A DNA stretch of 14,671 bases from Dimargaris cristalligena (Eukaryota; Kickxellomycota; Dimargaritomycetes; Dimargaritales; Dimargaritaceae), in assembly GCA_027576995.1 (NCBI GenBank), contig JANBQC010000588.1, positions 1 to 14,671 on the forward strand. The letters run 5' to 3'. Below the pieces are notes generated by a model. That model saw only the letters and a list, made by a program, of their open reading frames with translations, was not told where the DNA came from and did no database searches. Every line of letters starts with the position of its first letter. The first letter of the stretch is position 1. This document shows positions 9,389 to 14,671 of the stretch, one piece after another. The position numbers and the translations under genes are program-made.

Positions 9389-10164
9389 AGTCGGCTTTTT
9401 CACCAATTTCCCTAACTAATGCTCGCCCACATCTTTTCTTTTTTCTCAGTTCAACAGGGGGTTTAGCCAAAGTTGATTAACCTACTAAGGAATCGGGTCC
9501 ATTAATTGGTCGTTTGTTATTTTATTACTATTGTTTTTTACTATACCTGTATTTGTGTTTGTTCGGATCGCTTATGAGGTTTGGGTGGGTCATCCAAATT
9601 AACGGTTGGAATTGGCAAAACCGGAATTCTATCCGAGCCAGGCGGAGTTGGTTTCTATTTTTATAAAGTACTATCTAAGTCTGCCCTATTGATCATTAGC
9701 TAGTGTTGGGTGCGTTTGCCGTCCAGTAATTACAGAGGGACCATCAGGGGAAGGGTACTATGCCCAAGGGGTTGATTCTTAGCTTGACACGTCGGGTGAA
9801 ACCAGCCTTAAGTATCGGTATATCGAGAGGGGTACGAGGTCTTACTTTATGCCCCTAACTCCGCCCTTAGGTCTAATATCCGAAGAACTAATGTTACAAA
9901 TCTTGAGTAGAGCCCGTCCCTCCTCAAGGGATAATACAATAATAATAAAGAAACAAAGTTACCCAACGCACCTCTTCATTTTGATATTCTCTCTAGCGCT
10001 TTTTATTCACCGCACTCACCACCGCTGACCTTGGTCTAAGTTCGTTGACGGTTCCGCGTTCTCCCATACTGCTCAGGGCTCATTCCCGCTCGCCCCCCCC
10101 CCCCACACACACACACTCTCTCTCACACACACACATACAGACAGGCACACAAAGACCCACAGTC
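9389..10164. promoter_or_regulatory. Intergenic region and 5' leader of the potassium channel gene
   Basis: The first part is the 3' flank of the CBS gene: T-rich, with TTTTATTACTATTGTTTTTT-like sequence near 9517-9540 that may guide 3' end formation. The rest precedes the channel gene. No open frame of note is present. No ATG lies between about 9985 and the channel ATG at 10165, so I see no upstream ORF in the probable leader. Confidence 0.5.
10093..10149 (+). repeat. C12 run and CA/CT microsatellite next to the channel start codon
   Basis: Twelve C (10093-10104) lead into ACACAC repeats, then CTCTCTCT and a second CA block ending at CATACAGACAGGCACAC. The tract ends about 15 bases before the ATG at 10165, so it probably lies within the 5' leader or immediately at the transcription start. 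Such tracts are prone to length change. Confidence 0.8.
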
Positions 10165-13100
10165 ATGGTCACTTTGGACGACGGCCAGCCCGTCATTAAA
10201 GGGGACCCCGCTGTCATGGAGGCCTTTGCCCAATACGACCCCAAATGGGAACAGTCGTCCTCCACCCCACCCCACCCCGCCCACCACGTGGCCCAGTACA
10301 ACCGATCAATGGTCCGCTTTCTGGCCACCCCGGACTTCGAACAACCACCCCCCACTTCGGTACCGCGGGTGATGCGCCCCCAGGACCGGTCCCGCAGTAC
10401 CCCCCGGCCGGCCCGCTGGCTCGCCCGACGGGAACTGAAAATTCTACCCCCTGACGAACGTACCCATTCGAAATATAACCTCTTCGAAAATCACGCAGCC
10501 GTTCCGCCACCGTCCATGTCCACATCCACATCCACGCCTATGCACCCCCCCCCTCCGCCCTTACCATCGCTGGTCGAGGATACGCCGGATGCCAAGAAAC
10601 GCCTACACCAATTGCGTCGCATCCCGATTCTCGTCGGGGTTCTGTTGCCGTGTTCATTACTATTGGATATCGTTACCCTGACGGGTACGTGGGTCGACGG
10701 CCCCATCCATCCTACTACCCCCATAGATCGCATCCCTGATCCCGTCAATTGGGTTTCGGTAGCTGCTTTGATTCTCACTTTCCTGGCCGTGGGCGCTTTT
10801 CTTCTGCGTTGTCTGGATTACCGCATTGTGTTTTCCACGGTGGTCTGCTTGGTGTTCAGTCTCGCGAACGGTAGGCTATTTCACAATAATTATTTGGTTC
10901 GGGGAATTCATTATTAATTTTGTCGCACTTACCTAGCCCCCCATTCTGTTGGTGCCATATTGATATGTAATGGTCACCCGTTTCCCCAATTGATCCACTA
11001 ATACCCATATCCTCCATATATGTTTGGCATGTTTGTGCATCGTCCGCTATACCCTGTCGATCCTAACCAGCCGTCTGCCAGTTCATTAGTGGCGCCCAAG
11101 TCTCCCACAAGCACCTCGAGAAGGACGGCATATCATACACTCCCCAGATCTACTGCGCATTTATTTCGGCCGGGTTTTCGGTCCTAACCTCGGTGATGCT
11201 CATGTACGACTGGTACGCCACCCCGCAGTTCCATCTCCGGGGTAGTGGGTTAACCGACAAACAACGGGTATTATTCATTGTCATTCTGTCATTTTACGCC
11301 TGGATTATCGCCTGGGGTCTGCTGTATTCGTTGATCCTGGACTGGAATGTTATTACGGGGGTTTACTTCGCGCTCATTACGGCCACGTCCATTGGGTTTG
11401 GGTACTTGACCCCCACCACGGACTTGACCCGGGCCCTGTTATTCCCCTATGCCTTAGTGGGTACCTTACTCTTCGGGTTTTATATCAACGCTATCCACAC
11501 CGTGGTGATTGAACACCTCGAAGCCCAACTGAACGTGAAAGTCCAACATATTTACCGCCAAAGTCACGAGTATCGCGCCCGGATGCGCGAACATCTCCGC
11601 CATACTCTGTTGGAAGGGAATCTCATCTACGCGTACGGGACGGTGGAAAGGTCAAGTGAGTTAAATCCAGCCCGGGACCAGGCCACGACGGAAGCCCAGG
11701 GTACGGTGGGGGCGGACCTCCCCCACCACCATTCCACCCACCTCATCATGCGTCGGCCGCTTTCGCGGTGGTCAGCCCGCCTGGCGCCCCATTTAGAGGT
11801 AGTGGCCGAAGGACCCGAGTACCGGGCGGATACCGAGGCCCAGGCGCGGTGGGACAGTAAAAGTTCCGCAGCGGCTAGTCGGGCCGACCAGCGGGCCAAG
11901 TATCAGGCCAACGAGGGCGATCACCGGCCCAACCCGCCTGCCCATTCCCATGGGGAGCGGGACCCGGATACTCCGAATCGGTCTCGCTTCATCAAACTCC
12001 GTTCGCTCCACCCTAGTTTCCGGGAACAACTGCGGGAAATTGAACTCCAACGGAGTCTGCATATTATCAACCAATTTCTATTCGCTTTTTTCATTTGGGT
12101 CGTCTTTTGGTGTGTGGGTGCGGTCATTTTCGCCAGTTTACTCGAACTAGACTATTTCAACGGGTTTTATTTCTGTTTCGTGGCTTTTACGACCATCGGT
12201 TACGGTGATTACGCCCCGCAAACCCAGCGGGCCCAAATTTGTTTTATTTTTTACGTGTTTTTCGGACTCTCCACGATGACGTATTTCATTTCCGCGGCCA
12301 CCAGTATTTGGCAACGTATTTTACGCGGCCATTTGAAACGCACGGAACTGCGGCAGCGGTTGCGCATGTATTATTTGGAACAGTGGGCCGAGTGGTGGCC
12401 CAGTGCGCATACTCCTCCCTGGCGGTCGATGAAACCCTCTGCCTGGGCGACCCGGATGGCCCCGGTGACCCGTCGCCCCGGGGAGGAGACCCCGCCGAGT
12501 CCGGGGTGGCTGACCCGCAGCTGGTGGCGGCACCGGTCGCTCTGGAGGTTGGGGCAGACCCCGGCCTGGAGTAAACGGGTCTTCGCCCGATATCATTCCA
12601 AAGCGGGCGTGAAGTCCCAGATACCCGGACCGGCCGACTTGTCCGCTAAGTCAGAGGCAGCGCAGTATCTGTCTCAAACTGAACCACCCCCGCCACCACC
12701 ACCACCAACACCATCCCCACCACCACCACCTCCTCCTCCTTCAAGTCAGGGCAAACCTAACACTAATCCACCTGGCTCTTCAACTTCCCCCTCGGCCTTA
12801 TCAGCCTACGCAGGGTCTTGTGTACACTGTAGATCCCGACACTCCAAGAGGCGTAAATGCCGACATCATCACCGCGGCCATGGCGGTGGTGGTGGTGGGG
12901 GTGGTTGTGATATCGAAGGCGGCCCTTCGGATATCGAGGATGCCCATATTGAAGATCTGGTGGATGAAATATCGATGGATGTCCTGGTGGAGAAACTCCG
13001 GCACCAACTCGAAAATATGCTCGACGCGGCACACGGTTTCGATGCCATGGCGGTACTGATTTTTAACGTGCTTCAACAATCCGCGCAGCAGGAGGCGGTC

Positions 13101-13454
13101 CTTCCACCAATGCAGCAACTTCGGTTGGATATGGCGACCCAAATTGCCAATCCGATTAGTCGGCCACTGGGTTCGGGTTCGGGGGCTACACCTACTCTCC
13201 GGGGTAGCCAAGGAACGCCAGGGTCCGTGCAGGACATCGAGAACAAGACCTTAGTTGAAGCGATGAATAACTGGACCATGTATCAGTCAGCCGATCCCAA
13301 CTTACTGGCCAATATGCCGGCTTTACTGGATTCAACCAGCCAAAATCAACACCTTACCGTTCAGCTGACCCAGCTGGAGCATTATAAGAACAGCTTTACC
13401 CAGTTAATTACGCAGGTCGAGTCGGCAGTAGCCCTATTCGATACTACGCTTTAA
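10165..13454 (+). CDS. TOK1: TOK-type two-pore outward-rectifier potassium channel, two exons
   Basis: Exons 10165-10870 and 11071-13454; the intron is 10871-11070 (donor GTAGGC, acceptor AACCAG, phase 1). The product is 1029 aa. Hydrophobic helices lie at about 153-175, 196-215, 219-243, 262-283, 302-324, 356-378, 567-592 and 626-648. This is the 8-helix, two-pore plan of fungal TOK channels: four leading helices, then two helix-pore-helix units. Pore 1 carries TSIGFGYLTP (filter 344-346) and pore 2 carries TTIGYGDYAP (612-614). TOK channels sit in the plasma membrane and release K+ on depolarisation. The N-terminus (~150 aa), the linker between pore units (~185 aa) and the C-tail (~380 aa) are long and cytosolic. 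The tail has P8-T-P-S-P8 (774-792), a Cys/His/Gly-rich segment starting at C819, and an acidic helical end. An in-frame TTG further upstream (10045) would translate the microsatellite, so the ATG at 10165 is preferred. At 1029 aa it is longer than yeast TOK1 (about 690 aa). Confidence 0.9.
12684..12740 (+). repeat. Proline-codon repeat in the channel C-tail
   Basis: Nineteen codons encode P8-T-P-S-P8, mostly CCA and then CCT. Uninterrupted proline runs of this kind are typical ligands for SH3, WW or profilin domains, so the tail may bind a partner; that role is inferred. The CCACCACC block at 12693-12706 is exactly complementary to the GGTGGTGG block at 12885-12898, which encodes the polyglycine segment. 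Confidence 0.75.
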
Positions 13455-13814
13455 AGCTGGGGGGTGTAAATTTTAGGGTAATTTACTCTCCGTCATATCT
13501 CTCTCCTACGTCTCTTAGTAATTTGTAATACAGTTTTCAGGCATGTCAATTAAGTACGGTGATTCTGTAAATATAGGGGTGGTATGTATATTGACAAAGG
13601 GGAGATTCATGATTTAACGACAAGGGTACATAGCCAGGTAGGTAAAGGGCAATTAGGATCTATCCCAGACAAAAGGGACCTTCCAACCGGGAGTAGTCAA
13701 AAGGGATAAAACCCGTTAAAGGGATGCGTGGCTTGAGAATAGTAGACTAAATCAGCCAGGCCTCTCTACTTTGGTGGTATGTATGCACAACACAGTATCC
13801 GAGGGTGAAGAGGA
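13455..13814. other. Convergent spacer between the channel gene and TMA7
   Basis: 360 bp between two 3' ends. AT-rich patches (13484-13500 and 13520-13560) may hold the channel's polyadenylation signals. The open frame crossing 13747-13983 on the minus strand is partly the real TMA7 last exon read in another frame. Nothing else is seen. Confidence 0.5.
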
Positions 13815-14402
13815 TTACTTCTTCTTGCCCGACTTCTTGATACCACCAGAAACCAGGGGACCACCGGCGGCGGCCTTCTTCTGCATTTCCTTCAGAGCCT
13901 GGGCCTGTTCCCTCTGCTTCTTGAGGAATTCTTGATCTTCCTAAAACAGTTGGAGAATGGCAGGGAGGGGGTATCGGGTGCATTATAGTATATTATACCG
14001 ACGGAAAAGGTGAGATGGCCGGAAAAGGGTGACTGGTTTGGCAATACTGGCTGAGCTATATCAGGATCTCTGCTCTAATACACACCCATATGATACAAAG
14101 GAGAATGGGGATAGAGGGCCATCCTATAGCAAGGTAAGGGCGTATATCAATTTGACTTACATCGTCGACGTCGTTGGAGGTCTTCTTGGGCTTCTTCAGC
14201 GGCTTGAGCTTTCCACCTGGCGGAGGGTAGTACATGGAGGGTTGGGAAGATGGGAGTGAAGGGTTAGTAGGCGGTCTTGGGAGTCCAATGTCAGAGGGTG
14301 GATGGAAATCGAAGGGCGCTAGAGTAGGCCCAGCGACGAACGGGTAGCGAGTGGGGCCTTCGAAATAGGCGGTAGAAGCGGCGTACCTTGGCGACCGGAC
14401 AT
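13815..14402 (-). CDS. TMA7: Translation machinery-associated protein 7, three exons
   Basis: Minus-strand exons: 14402-14387 (16 nt), 14216-14161 and 13940-13815. Introns are 14386-14217 (170 bp, donor GTACGC) and 14160-13941 (220 bp, donor GTAAGT). The product is 65 aa, the normal size (about 64 aa in yeast and human). It starts MSGRQGGKLKPLKKPKK, has an acidic DVDDEDQEF centre and a charged helix rich in Lys, Gln and Glu. It ends with the family signature GGPLVSGGIKKSGKK. TMA7 is a small basic protein that co-purifies with ribosomes in yeast; its exact task is poorly known. All 15 lysines are encoded by AAG, matching the codon bias expected of a highly expressed translation gene. The overall match is strong along the whole length, which supports all three exon joins. 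Confidence 0.93.
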
Positions 14403-14671
14403 GGCTATAGACTAAGTTGGTTTGAGGGGTAATTGAAGGGGTAGTAAAAGAACCTAAAGGAAGGAATGGGGAGAGTTTTCAATCTATTAAAGAGAGAAAC
14501 CGAGAAAAACGCTACTGGAAACAGGATTTGCTTTGAATGGGTTGGGTGGGTGCATACATACATGCCCTCCATTCTCGATGTATGCACCATGTTTTGAGTG
14601 GGTGGGATAGGTGGAACAACAACGGCTCGCCTGACTTGGCGGTGAAAAAATCCCCCCATGGACAAGATTGC
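14403..14671 (-). promoter_or_regulatory. TMA7 upstream region
   Basis: The stretch before the TMA7 ATG is pyrimidine-rich on the minus (coding) strand, like the other leaders in this window. It contains an 11-bp perfect inverted repeat (listed separately) about 150-190 bases from the ATG. No gene is seen; the open frame at 14405-14665 on the minus strand has no recognisable content. Confidence 0.45.
14549..14588. repeat. Perfect 11-bp inverted repeat upstream of TMA7
   Basis: GGTGCATACAT at 14549-14559 and its exact reverse complement ATGTATGCACC at 14578-14588, with an 18-base spacer. It could be a paired protein-binding site or a hairpin. Each arm contains CATACAT, which is also the 3' part of the yeast Rap1 (RPG-box) consensus; the 5' part of that consensus is not matched. 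Confidence 0.75.

Noticed and set aside
10045..10164. Upstream in-frame extension of the channel gene
   Set aside because: It starts at TTG, not ATG, and would translate the CA/CT microsatellite. The ATG at 10165 is the first proper start.
11089..11098. Alternative acceptor TTCATTAG for the channel intron
   Set aside because: Its phase does not match the donor at 10871. The AACCAG acceptor ending at 11070 restores the frame and the third transmembrane helix.
11627..13279. Several antisense and shifted open frames over the channel gene
   Set aside because: They mirror the GC-rich coding frame of the channel and show no family resemblance of their own.
1..14671. Mobile element, CRISPR array, prophage or multi-gene defence system
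   Set aside because: No transposase, reverse transcriptase, terminal repeats, regularly spaced repeats or prokaryotic operon structure is visible; the genes are ordinary eukaryotic genes with introns.

Overview
The window looks like nuclear DNA from an intron-rich fungus, probably one of the early-diverging lineages. It holds six protein genes, with 13 inferred spliceosomal introns of about 170-410 bp that have GT..AG ends. The proteins include a TOK-type two-pore potassium channel (a fungal family) and eukaryotic housekeeping proteins (eS25, TMA7). It also has RAD51B and BLOC1S2, which budding yeast lacks. The assignment to an early-diverging fungus is an inference from this gene content and intron density; no rRNA or other taxonomic marker is present.

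Layout. 1-1338 is AT-rich DNA with no gene I can recognise. 1339-2460 (+) is BLOC1S2 in two exons, with a long low-complexity N-terminal extension. 2461-3143 separates two convergent genes and contains a G-tract cluster. 4082-3144 (-) is ribosomal protein eS25 in three exons, the first apparently only the ATG. 4083-4495 is the eS25 promoter region and RAD51B 3' flank, with a CCAAT and a CACGTG element. 6830-4496 (-) is the RAD51 paralogue RAD51B in six exons. 6831-7918 is a bidirectional promoter region. 7919-9388 (+) is a four-CBS-domain protein in three exons. 9389-10164 leads into the channel gene and ends in a C/CA/CT microsatellite. 10165-13454 (+) is the TOK-like potassium channel in two exons, 1029 aa. 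13455-13814 is a convergent spacer. 14402-13815 (-) is TMA7 in three exons. 14403-14671 is its upstream flank, which carries an 11-bp inverted repeat.

The genes do not form a cluster with one function. They cover endolysosomal trafficking (BLOC1S2), translation (eS25, TMA7), recombination repair (RAD51B), probable adenylate sensing (CBS protein) and ion transport (TOK). All exon joins were inferred by eye from homology, reading frame and splice-site consensus. Every gene gives an uninterrupted frame once joined, so I see no pseudogene.

I see no mobile element, CRISPR array, tRNA, rRNA or novel multi-gene system. The points worth a second look are family variations (pore-1 filter of the channel, insertions in RAD51B, extension of BLOC1S2) and several cis-acting or repeat structures.
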